Source: Auanema rhodensis (lineage: Eukaryota; Nematoda; Chromadorea; Rhabditida; Rhabditidae). From it: a DNA stretch of 64,000 nt. Shown here piece by piece: positions 52,938-64,000 of this stretch; position 1 is the first letter of the stretch; each line of letters starts with the position of its first letter. The stretch is from contig OZ059897.1 of NCBI GenBank assembly GCA_964057225.1, positions 13,144,001-13,208,000 of the forward strand, written 5' to 3'. Below the pieces are notes generated by a model. The model was not told where the DNA came from and did no database searches. It worked only from the letters and a program-made list of their open reading frames with translations. Both the position numbers and the translations under genes were made by a program.

Positions 52938-55020
52938 CTAAAAAAGAAATAGCTAAATAATATATTTTTGTTTTGTCTTGTAATATTATGATTTTGACAA
53001 AAACCAATGGTTCCATAATTAATTGAATTTGAAAACTTAAGTAAATTAAATGGAATTTATCATTAATTTCAAGGTGTTATGATTTTTCAGATATTAATTA
53101 TTATTATTATTACTATTTCATAAAATATTGTATACGTTTTGAATTTTTCGCAGATTTTAGTAAAATGAATAATTATGCTTAACTTACCAGAAAAATATCT
53201 TCGGTGTAAGATGGAGCGATAAACATGGCCATAACCAGATATAAGCAGAGATGTGTTGAGTACATTTAGAAGAATTAATGTAAAAAGATTTTCGCCAAGA
53301 CTGTAAAAAAGTGGGTGTGGCAAGTACAGTACACCTGAACGAACGCGTACAAACGTGCCAAAAAGAAATGTAAATAAAAATACTTAATTCAAATGCACAC
53401 AAAAATACTCAGCATCACATAGAAAAATGAGCTAGTATATAAATAGAAAAATTTGTATCAAGACATGAGTTGAAATATGATTAAACTGAAAAACGAGATC
53501 AAGAGAATGGGAGGTGCTCTACTCATAAAAAATGATGTGACGTTTGCCTGACGAGAACCTCAAATATTCTAATTCATTGAAGAATTGACATTAAAGAAAT
53601 AAATAGTAGAACGTAGGTGAATGCCTGATGAAGTGGGAAATCAGATGTTTCTAATCATTATTTATTCGGCCGTGAAGATAAAAGATGATTATGGTGGTAG
53701 TGACTGTGAAAGTTCTATATTGATGACGTTGATTATCCAAAATAAATGAGCCAAAGAAAAAGCTGAAGAAAGCATGGAAAGCCACCGTCATTATTTGGTG
53801 GAAAAAAATAAAGGTGCATTCGAATGTATGATTGATCATAAATTCATATTGAAAACAGCATGGCCAAGACGGCCAGAGAAGATCGTTTGAAACAATAGAC
53901 CTGATGTATACAAGAGTAGACAATTAGACCTAATAACAAAACGAATTTACTGTGATCGAGCAAAAACAACGAATTCCATGTATCCGGAAATAGTCTTTCT
54001 GACAGTTGAGAGAGAAGCAGAGAGAAAAAAGGAGAAATCTGCTCATTGACTTTAACCTAGTCACAAGCTACATACTTCCTTTGCGATTCCTGAATGAGAC
54101 ATTTTGTAGGCATAAGACGACATGCGGATTTTGGGCCTATTGAATAGAAAAAGATTGATATGTTATCATATATTGGATTGCCATTTTAATTGGTCATAAT
54201 GAAAGCATTTAGAATCCATATATAACAAGCATACGACAGACACTGATGGCAAGCATTAGAAATACGTATATATGACTACATTGTCAATAGCATTATTGGT
54301 GGAAGTATAAATAGGAAAAACGAATAAAACGTTAGCGTATAATTAGGTGGGAGGTTCAGAGGTCCAGAAAACGACAAACCTACATAATTGGTCTCGATAG
54401 CATTTTATTTCAAGAGCTTTTGATATAAGACTTCTCATAACACTCATGGTTTCCACTGATGAAGGTGATACACATCACCAAAAACTACATATAATAAAGA
54501 GAGAAAGAGAGAGAGTAAGAGAGAAAGAGAAAGATTGAAAATTTTGCAGTCAACAATAGCTTCATAAGCCATTCGTATTTGTAATCATTGAAATGGTATA
54601 AAAATTTTATGTAAATTAACGATTGGAGATATCACAACATCTATAAGTAGAAGACTTAGAAATGACCAATGAGAGTAGACGTAAATTGAAAGAAATTTGA
54701 AATAATACAAACTGTATACTGAGAATGAGACTGCAGCATATGAAAACGTTTATGCAACTAACTACATTCACTTGTACTAGAAACGATGGAGCAAAAATTT
54801 CAAGAGGAGGAGCTGTCTTATGTAGTGGGTTGAAAACAAACCTAGAAGAGAGTGCGAACATATATATTTAAATATAAACTTATATGTTTATGCTTCATGC
54901 CAGAACAATTTCTTTCGAACGTGAACTGACATAAACAAGCAGAGATAAATTCGTAATTATTCCTATCAAGTTTACAGAAACAGTTAGAAAACTAATAATT
55001 CCGACAATAATCATATTGCT
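52938..55020. other. 2.1 kb with membrane-like open segments, unresolved
   Basis: Several minus-strand open stretches are strongly hydrophobic: about 53190-53330 (ENLFTLILLNVLNTSLLISG), about 53700-53900, and about 54640-54800 (HWSFLSLLLIDVVISPI). They have some look of 7TM receptor exons, but I could not join them in phase. They may be a decayed receptor gene or AT-rich chance. A GA-rich microsatellite lies at 54498-54533. Confidence 0.3.
54498..54533. repeat. GA-rich simple repeat
   Basis: Run of GA and GAAA units interrupted by one TAA. Confidence 0.85.
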
Positions 55021-56977
55021 TTAAACAGGTGTACCTTTGGTGACACCAGGGAAAAAGAAAAATTTTTTACGAAGACGACAGCTGAAGTCAGGAATCTGCA
55101 TTTCACTTCTGGCTGTTCGATCTGAGAAAATAAAAGAAAAATAAGTATGTTATTATATGAGAAAAAGGAAAATAAAATGAAATTTTCATTTATCAGGGTA
55201 CTTTTATAATTCAAAAGTTGTAAATAAAAAGGATAAAACTTACTTTGAGAAACTTTTTCATTAACCATCGTTAACATTTCTACTACATCGCTTGATTGAG
55301 CGTGACGAGAGAAAATCTTTAAATTACTAATTTCAAAAATTGAATTAAATCAGAAATAAACCTGACAAATAGCTTGGATAAACCAACTACCTCTTTCACT
55401 GTTTCTCCAAGACACAAAATGAGGTGGAGTAGCGAATGCTAACAAAAAGTCGGCTTCGGCTGGAAGCCGTCGAATGCTCTGAAATAGCAATTTTTAGTCA
55501 AAGAAATCAGGACGAAATTCAATGAGACGCCAATACTCAAAATGGCATGCTATAGTAGACAGTGAAAGATGCTATACCTGGGCTTTTTCCGTTTTGCCCA
55601 TCACGCAGGAAAATAGGCGGAAAGCATCTGGTTGAGAGGTTCCATCAGTTTCCGTCGTAGCAATACCTCGATCATAACGTTCTGAAAGAATTAATAAGAA
55701 CTCTGTTTTTTTGTTTATGACAAAAACAACCTCCGCGACAAGCTTGAATGAAGAAGAGCTTGGGTTTCCCGGCAAGATGAGGCGAGTTAACTGAATTAAG
55801 AGCTGATGCAAAATTATGGGTAGAAATAGTTTGATCATCACAACCTAAAGCTTTTTTACATATGACATATAATAGTAGAAAACTTTACCTAATAATATAT
55901 CATGTTCACCATGAGTTAAAACTATAACTATTACAGATGAGCATCGGAGATGTAAAGGATCTCTCGCAAAATCGGTAATTGCTTGCATCATTTCCTTAAA
56001 ACAGAGCTAAATAATTAATATCTAACTTAATCTTTACCATAGCCTTTAAATTTTCACGTACTATAACTTTATATCCTAATTGGGTGAATAAGTTCGATAC
56101 ATTGGTCTTATCCACCTGGAAATACATATACTTAAATGTCAAAAGACACGGAATTAATAATGTAACACCTGAGTCCCTTTTCTTGTTCCCATAGTCTCGA
56201 ATTGCTCATTATTAATCAGAAGACAAAGACCCTTAGGGGAAGTGAAATTAGGATAGCACTAAAAAAATAAAATAAAGTAAGGAATAGTTCCTATATTAAA
56301 CCACTACTTCAGAGTTATCTTCATAAAACTTCAACTGTTCCTGGGCGGTATTTCCGTCAACTTCTTCTACTTTCAGATCTTTTATTAATCCGTTAAGTTC
56401 AAGTTCAAAATTATCTACAAAAAAACAAATTTAAAAATCAAAACAAGACTAATGATAAAATTTGATCTACCTTTGATGGTAGATACAGATAGCTTGCAGG
56501 AAGTATTATGGCTAATAGCATTTTCTCGATTCTCACTGAAATTGATGTAATGAAAAGATTGGAAAAATATGAACTATAAACACTCACAGAGATTGAAAAA
56601 CAGTTTCAGAAACCAATGGTCTCAAAAGAGAGGCCAGGTGTTCTTGACGGGAATTGACAAGACCCAAATAGAACATGTCAAAGGCCACATCCCCTCTTTC
56701 CTTTACTGCACGTAACAAAGTTTGTCGGGATTTAGTAGATGTGGGACAAGCCTGAAATTGAACGACTTGAACCTAACGATAATTATTTGAACTTACCGTG
56801 ATTTTTTCCAAAACAGTGTCTGTGAAAACAGATTGTGATATGAGAAAAGCGGCAACGTCATCAACGTCCAAATCCTTAAAAAAAGTTTTCAAAATATAAA
56901 AAAATTACTTTTAAAGGGGAAACCTGGCAAAATGTAAGCAGATGTTTATCCAGCAGGCGCCGCCGTTCTTGCTGCAT
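55021..56977 (-). CDS. ced-3: CARD-containing initiator/executioner caspase, CED-3-like
   Basis: ATG 56977 (directly after an acceptor-like TTAG) to stop 55021-55023; many short exons and about 420 residues. Residues about 1-95 form a CARD aligning with that of CED-3 ([38 protein letters not shown]). A short linker follows, much shorter than CED-3's long Ser-rich one. Large subunit: [18 protein letters not shown], catalytic His in [10 protein letters not shown] (about residue 245), catalytic Cys in FFIQACRGE (about 286). The intersubunit linker has candidate Asp cleavage points in TETD and SQPD. Small subunit: [20 protein letters not shown] with the substrate-binding Trp/Arg, ending [11 protein letters not shown]. 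All catalytic elements are present. In nematodes CED-3 executes developmental apoptosis after CED-4 activation via the CARD. Confidence 0.93.
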
Positions 56978-59900
56978 CTAATTTAAGAAAATGTTATGAA
57001 TCATTGAAAAAGTTTTAAGAAAAAAACAAGATTGGAGAAGACAATAAGGTTATTTAGAGCATAAATGGCTGACTCAGCGCGATGGGTAAACTGCCAATTT
57101 ATGCAGAAACTAATGAAACAAAGAACATTAGGATAGTGGACACTATGCGTATTGAAATGGGCAACTAACCCTGAAGAAGATATATAATGAATGCTACCAA
57201 TACTGTGTATAGTCCTGAAATATATAATTTATATAATAAAGAGCCATCTGGTTAATCTAGATCATAATAAAAATTGAGATACGACTTTAAATAAACTCAG
57301 TAATAACTAAAAAGCCATGGAAATTTGAAACATGCTTAGTGTTGTTCACAGTTACAACTAACCTTCCATATTCAGGCGGCAGATCGTTCATAGTCAAGGT
57401 CGTAGGCGTCTTTGGTTTTCGTAATTTCCCTCATTGGGCAGTTATTCATGATATTATGTTCGCAAAAAGCTGTACTGCTTGTCTGTATCGAATTAGTATT
57501 TTCTTAAATGCTGTAGGCTTTCGCGCCAAAAATTAGGTCATATCTGTTGACAGTGTCCAGATATTAAAACTTGTGTTGTAATCACCCTGTATGAAATTAA
57601 ATTGTAAATGGTGCGTATTTTACTTGTTTACAATACTGAAAATTGAATTATAACCGCTTTCTTTTTACTTTTCTAGAGAAGGGGATAACTGAAAGCTTGC
57701 TACATTAATTAGAATAATTGGTATTTGCCCCAGGATATTCAATTAGCAAGTCAATGGATATGTATAATTCCATTTATTTATAGCGGTTGTATTAAATTGA
57801 TCGGTTGTTCTTTTATGCCAAATTTCTAACAGAACAGGTAGTTATTGAATTTCTGTTTTCTTTCGTATTCTTGCGAGCTATATATACATATTACAATTAT
57901 TAGTTTGCTAAATTCCAATTTTTAAAAAGTGGTATTTTGATTATGTATTCAGTTCATTATTTTGCACTTGAAGCAAATTATTCTTTTTGATGAACTGTAG
58001 CAATGGAGGGGGGGGGGTGGATAAAGTGATATAGCTTTGTATTTTTAATATAAAACCTATAATATCTAATGCTAAGGGTTTTCCCGCTTGTCCTGACAAA
58101 TAAACATAATGTAAATAAGTTTGTAATATCCTTTTCTTCTCTCTTTATTTTTTCCTGACAGAAATTTCATTTGTCATCTTTCTTTCAAACTGTGCTGCTG
58201 AGTAGTAACTCAAGTGATTCTAAGCGTATCATCCTAGGAGCTTTTTGAATATAATTGTTCTTTGAGCTTTATTTTCAAGTATGTGGCTACTACTTTTGTT
58301 ATCATGAGATTTGAGATTAGGGATCGATGTTAAAAGCAATAAGTCGTACGTTTCAGCCATAGTTATACACTCATAATAGTCGCTCATCAACATAGATGGA
58401 TATTCTTTAGCTTTCTTTGGTGTTTACTAGAGAGCAGTTTGCTCTTTTCTCATATTCCTTTATTCTTGAGCTCTCTCTTTCTTCACTATCTTTTGCATTC
58501 ATTTTCTGAATCGCATGACTGGCTAAAAGCAAGCTGCGCCGTTAAAGGATCTCTCGTCAGCTTTTCTAGATGTCTGGTGCTCTCCTCAATTCTACTAGTG
58601 TTTTCATGTATGAGTCCACATCGTCGTTCTCCTATGGAGCAGCTGAGCCGCGGTTGGTGTTGGCTTTTTTGAAATAATTCTTACTTTAATTTTTCTTCAA
58701 TTTTTCTTGTTTCATCTGGTTATATAATTGTTTTATAGAAGGAAACAAAACTTTTCATATGATGTGTCTTTCACAGCCTTCGCGTTGCTTTTATTTTGAG
58801 GATTAAATCTTTTCACTCGGATAAACTAAGATAAAAACTTGCGTGCAGATTTTATCTGTTGAAAAATCATAACTCTCAACGTATTGGCTGTACGCTAAGT
58901 TTATACTTGCTTATGGCGTAATCTGCGGTTGAAATATAAGTTTAGTATAAGCTTTCAAATTTAAAATAAATGGAAACTAAGTTCACACCTCATCTGCAAT
59001 AGATTTTATTAGAGGATAGCTAAATTAATAATTGGATTATTCTCTTTATCGCGTTGACATGCGATCAGTTCCCCCTTTTTGCCTAGCTTGTAATGATTTA
59101 TTCGGTTTTATAAAAATTTTGTGTTCGTCTGAAATTTAGAAGCATTTTAATTGATTTTCTTTTTTTTTTTTCGTTTTTTATTTGGTGCAAAGAGGTGGTG
59201 GAAACAGCTTCTGTGACACCCTCTGTGCCACTCAAAACCGACATATCGATTAGCTGTTGTTTCGAGAGCTCCAAAAAAAAGCATTCCGCCCGCTACAGCA
59301 CTAACGAAATGTCTATTTCTGCGAGTTTAATTAAAGTCTGTCGTGTCTGTGCTAGCTGGTGGACAGGGAAGTTTTAAATGCCTTTCAAGCAGGATGTTCC
59401 GAATACTATACATTCTTCATTTGGAATTAGTAGGATCGTAGTAATAGATGTTTACCAGACATTAGCACCTATTCCAGTTCAAATTACTGTGAATTTTTGT
59501 TTTTTATATCATTTGTGGTGGAAACGTGATTTTAACGAAGATCGTTTTAAAATATTTTAGTAGTTTTGTATACGATATATATGTACATTGTTGTTTTTTT
59601 TTTTAATTTTTTTTAAATACTTCATATTGATGTTTTCTTTTTAATATCTCTTGTTTTTGGAAATAGTCGTGTCACTATACTTATCATTCGTATATTAACA
59701 TTTTTTTCTGTAGTTTAAAAAAAAACAGCTGCTCCACACAGCCTAGCAATAAATATATTGGGCATGAACACTTTTTGATTGAATGATACTAGATTCTTGT
59801 ATTTCCTTTAAGCTTTCGAACGTTTTCTGTTTTAAGATATTTCTGTAGCTAATCTTAGCATAGTTTCTTCAAGTTGAAAGATATTGAATGCTACTTGAAG

Positions 59901-61064
59901 TTGTATCTCATCGGACCACTTCCGTATTGCTTCCATCCGCTTTGATCATCTTTTTGATTATCTTCAAGAGCTTTGTATAGTATGCGGAGGCATTCAACGA
60001 TTTTCGGTCTTGCCGACCTCTTATCTTATTTTTTAATTCATATACGTATTAATGTTTATAGGATATTTGTTCAAGAGAGAAAAAGTTTTCTGCCAAATGA
60101 ATAGTTTTATGCTTTGTCAGAATAAGACTGCCTTCTAGAGAATCGATTCTACACAAGTGCCTCGTTATATCTTTCGTCTAGCTCCATGCGGACCCCACGG
60201 ACTGCGAAAGCTTGAGAGCATGCGCGTCTATATCGAAGAGATTTGAAAGAATCAGGAGAGCACAAAGAAATTATGTAAGAAAAATTGAATGAAAGAGGAG
60301 ATGGAGAATAGAGAAAGAAATCCCCGTCGGGAAACAAGCGACTCCGCCTGTTTGGTCGTTTTTAAACCCTGTGTTGTCTTTAATGACAATTTTATGCCAT
60401 GCTAGCCGCAGCCTGATCTTCCTTTAAAAATCTGAAAAGAAGAAAAAGACAGAGGTGCCGCAGATAATGCTCGTAGCAGGAGGAGAAAGCAAGCAACTTG
60501 AATCTTGAATCCTGGACGTGCGGAGCTCTTAACTAGATTTATATTGCTCACTTTGCCCTCGTATAAATTTCATTTGGTTCACATTATTTGAGCTTTAAAT
60601 CCAATATGAAGCTTTTTTCCTGGCTCTCTTTAGATATTATTACTGCTACTTTTGATTATAGTTAAACTAATAACCTTACCTTAATTAATTCGTTACATTT
60701 TGTAAAGTTATTTGTTATCAGATAGCAGAAAAGTGTTTATTGTCTTGTTTCATATGTACTTTGTCGTTTTGACATCATGAGAGCCTATTATGGTGATAGA
60801 CTTTTCTACTTCAAATTCTCTTGTTTCAGTTTCTAGACTTTCTTTTTCTTTATGTACTTGCTTTAAATATTATTTTTTAAAATTATGCTTTAAATCTGGT
60901 TTTTCTTTCTCTTATAAATAAATAAATGAAACGAAAGTATGAAAATATATAAGAAATTAGACTAATTTACCATATGTTTTATTTTCAATTATTAAATTTC
61001 AATTATCGTGTTACATTTTTATATCTTATAGTGGGTTTTCCCTTTTTTAATGATTTTACTTCAG
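56978..61064. other. Large intergenic region, 4.1 kb
   Basis: No multi-exon gene was recognised. G+C-richer patches occur at about 58480-58670, 59190-59370 and 60160-60530, each open for about 60-77 codons without recognisable motifs. A run of ten G lies at 58008-58017. The region separates the divergent starts of the caspase (-) and the HD-like gene (+) and so probably contains both promoters. Confidence 0.5.
58008..58017. repeat. Poly(G) run
   Basis: Ten consecutive G, rare in this AT-rich window. Confidence 0.9.
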
Positions 61065-63975
61065 ATGGCAGAACAAGAACTTAGGAGCCGGTGGTATGAT
61101 CTAACTGCTTTCATGCCAGCAGATAAGAGGGATAACTGGTGGAGTATTATCTCGAGTGCCTATGAGCAACGACCTTTCCGGTTTGTTTTTTAAAATAATT
61201 TTTTTCTAACTAACTAAAATGCTTTAGTGGTTTGGAACATTTGGCCTATATGCTTCATCTTTTTGACAAGTGTAAGGATAACCTTAAGGATCGTTATGCC
61301 ACAGGCTTTGCAATTTTCTTCAAGAAGTAAGTAGTTTCCTATAATATTTGAATAATTAACGAGGTTATATATCTTTTTCTATTATATTATAACAAGATAT
61401 TTCGTGTGTGATCAATATTATTTTCAAAAAATTGAACACAAGTAAGCTAACAGACAAAAGCTTGGACATATGGCAGCTATAGTTTTTCTTGATTTTTCAT
61501 TTCTTGATAGAACATAACAATACAGCAAACCAATGAATCATCTACGGTTAAAAAAGTGTCAATGTTAATTACTATCGTGTATTCCATATTATTATGCTAT
61601 AAATTCGAAATCCTTTCGTTATAGCAATAACGTATCACATGAAAACCACAAATTTTATTCCCTTTATTATGCGATAGTTTGGTTTGGAAATGAGTAGCCA
61701 AATTAGCTAATTTCGCTTGACAGTGCAGAAAATATGATGATATTTCACCATTGTATCATATTGACTTTTTTATTGAGCCAAAAACGAGCTGTTTTCCTAC
61801 AGCTAATTCGCCCACGCGACCAACTCATATTTTTACAAAATATTTTTGAAATGACATCAAAGTATTAGAAGTAATTTATTTTAAAAACAATATTGAGATG
61901 TTAACGGATTAATTTTTTTGCAATAAGAACGAATAGCCTGCATTTAGTAATAACTGAAATCGGGTAATCAGATTGTTTTTTGCATTTTTTTTCTTTAGTT
62001 ATATTAAGGTTTGCGTATTTTTGAACAAGTTAATAGTATTACCGTTTCGAAAATGAGGAAATGATGATTTTTCTCATTATGTTCCCTGGCTAATATCTTT
62101 TGCATTACACTTCTGTTTCTTCGTCAGATGATAATCTATCCGGTTAGCGCAGCTCTTCTTCCACTAGCTGGCATATGCCGGTCCTTCTCTGTTTGAGGAA
62201 AGGCAGAATAGACAGTCTATCGTATTGCACTATATGACTCTGCTCAAGCTGAGCCCTAAGGGCGCGAAAATTTATTTGTTTATGCTTGTTTGGCTTGATA
62301 TTTGGAGAAACTGCGTACAATACATGAGTCTTTATAGAGGAAATACTTTTGAACACTTCAATAACACTGAATTTGATGAATAATTGTTCTTATAAACTCT
62401 AATCCATCAATCTCACTATTTAAGAATGAGAGATACCATTAAATTGGGATATAAAGCAAGTGTTAAACACAATTCTTTACACTTTAAAGTTCAAATTATT
62501 TTTTGCTCTGTATGTGTATGACAAAAACTTAACTCAGCGTTAGTGAAAAATAGAAAAAAAAACCATTCATAAGCCATTTTTCTACTTAGGTTTATGGTAA
62601 ATATAGCAATTAAAGCATTATTTTCCAGCATTGCATATGATCCATTGTCTGAAGATTCCGCTCTTAAAAGTGCCAAATTACTGCGTGACTTTGCTCAGGA
62701 AACTACATTTGACTCAGTGAGTTATTATTCCGGTTTTTTGACGAATCCTTAGAAATCACCTTTGTTTGAGTAAAGGTGGGACTATGGTTGTTTTTTTCAA
62801 AGAACAACCTAATATCCAGTTAAATAGTGATATATATATATATATATGTTGGAAAATTGTGAAATTTTCAAACATAGAGGCAAGTTTTGACTTACATCCA
62901 TAAATTGATTTTAAACAAAAAAAAAGAAGAATATTTCTTATCTTCCCTAACACATACACTAAAGTTCTCGATAAGTTAGAAAATTTGAACAATTTTATCG
63001 AAATAATGTAATGATTGGACTACAATCACAAAAGAAGTTTTGAGTCACCTTGGTTAGTATGACATGGTTGTTCAATACAATACCAAAACTAGAAAACGAA
63101 TGAAATAAAAAAAAGTATTCAACAATGCCCTAACAGTTCTCAACCAATCTCTTATGGAATTGAAACAGGATTTTCGATTTTTATCACTTCACTGTTCATT
63201 TTAAACTTATTCAAGGAAACGAGAGTACTTCTGCCATATTTGCAAGCAGTTCCCGTGCATCAGTACTCATTCGTTCAAATAAACTAGTCTGGGAATATCC
63301 GTAAGCATAGGATTGTATGGGTATGTCATGTGTGCAAAGTATAGACAGTCTTTTGTATCTGAGAATATGCTAAACTAAATTGGTCAAATGTTCAAAAGCA
63401 CACACAGGTCTGGGAAAATCAAGAGTTCGTTGAAGAATAAGAAAATGTATATGCATTTTAATTTGCATTTCAAATTTTTAATATCTTCATTATTAGAAAT
63501 ATTTGCAGGCTAATTATGTAGCCGAAATGATTGTTGCTTCTGGATCCTCAACGACGGATGCTCATCTCAATGCCGGACAAACTGGCTCTGATGATCTTCA
63601 CTATCTCATTGACTTTGATATGGCTTTTCTTGCAGATTCCGAAGAGCAGTAAGCCACGATTAGTCATTTTAAGTATTTAACATCTATTGTTATCATAGAT
63701 TTGAAAAAAACGAATTGTCTCAGCGAAAAGAGTATGCTCATTTGAACGACGAAGAGTATGCCAAGCAAAGACTAAAGGTAAAAACAGTTCTCTTATCTCC
63801 ACCTCCACAGTGATTAAAGATCAAAAGTTTTTGTTTCCAGGTCCTTAAGCTTTTCCTCCAAATTCCCAATATATTCGCCACAGCCGAGCTTAGACAAGAG
63901 TTCGAAGAGCGCGCCAGGAAAAACATCAGTCGTGAGATCGAGCTTCTGGAAGGCGGAAAAAGAAAGTATGATTAA
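61065..63975 (+). CDS. HD-superfamily predicted hydrolase homologue lacking the HD pair
   Basis: Six exons close in phase: 61065-61180, 61228-61326, 62629-62716, 63509-63648, 63699-63777, 63841-63975; 218 residues, the full length of the COG4339-type metal-dependent HD phosphohydrolases. Matching blocks: RWYDLTAFMP, the helix EHLAYMLHLFDKC, IAYDPLSEDSALKSAKLLRD, IDFDMAFLA, RKEYAHLNDEEYAKQRLKVL and EERARKNISREIELL. At the position of the family's FHD motif this protein has FKN (Lys71, Asn72), and the upstream Tyr-His block reads FRG, so two metal ligands are missing. Catalysis is therefore doubtful. The ATG directly follows TTACTTCAG, fitting a trans-spliced start. Introns 2 and 3 are long (1.3 and 0.8 kb). 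Confidence 0.85.
62830..62847. repeat. (TA)n microsatellite in intron
   Basis: Short TA run inside intron 3 of the HD-like gene. Confidence 0.85.
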
Positions 63976-64000
63976 ATGTAAATGGAATTCTCATTTTCTC

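Overview
The window is eukaryotic and looks like a nematode chromosome: about one-third G+C by eye, dense multi-exon genes, and mostly very short introns (many 39-60 nt). The gene set also fits a nematode: an EXC-4/EXL-1-type CLIC protein, NURF-1, a CED-3-type CARD caspase, LAAT-1, MBOA-6, a YGGY-type peptide precursor and EB/CC-type cysteine-rich secreted proteins. Many start codons lie directly after a splice-acceptor-like sequence, as expected where mRNAs receive a spliced leader by trans-splicing. Species cannot be read from the sequence.

Layout. 1-1031 (-) is the 5' part of a CYP4-type cytochrome P450 that runs off the left edge. 4632-5634 (+) encodes a CLIC-family protein. 6351-16787 (-) is a large BPTF/NURF301 (nurf-1) locus: DDT domain, N-terminal PHD, WHIM-like region, two C-terminal PHD fingers and a bromodomain. 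Internal sequence signals suggest a separate N-terminal product (stop at 10339) and a separate C-terminal product (start at 8354). 17590-18250 (+) encodes a 160-residue coiled-coil protein of unknown function. 18501-19513 (-) is a seven-exon divergent tetraspanin. 21725-23633 (+) is a Stum-family membrane protein and 23852-24376 (-) a small HSP20/CS-like protein. 25317-29033 (+) is the ribosome-collision ubiquitin ligase ZNF598/Hel2.

29.0-38.7 kb carries small secreted products: a YGGY-rich peptide (-), a divergent phospholipase-A2-like protein (+) and a long CC-repeat secreted protein (-), plus weaker candidates. 38706-40718 (+) is an MBOAT lysophospholipid acyltransferase with an ER-retrieval tail, and 41492-47912 (+) a full ABCC/MRP transporter. 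48373-48669 (+) is a three-exon candidate neuropeptide precursor, 49071-50294 (-) a PQ-loop lysosomal amino-acid exporter, and 55021-56977 (-) a CED-3-like caspase. 61065-63975 (+) is an HD-superfamily protein that has lost its HD metal-binding pair.

These are independent housekeeping, chromatin, membrane and secreted-peptide genes rather than one pathway; no operon-like tight same-strand cluster is evident. Exon joins were worked out by hand from GT-AG sites and reading phase. For CLIC, the coiled-coil protein, the tetraspanin, the HSP20-like protein, the two small peptides, the PLA2-like protein and the HD protein, every exon phase closes exactly.
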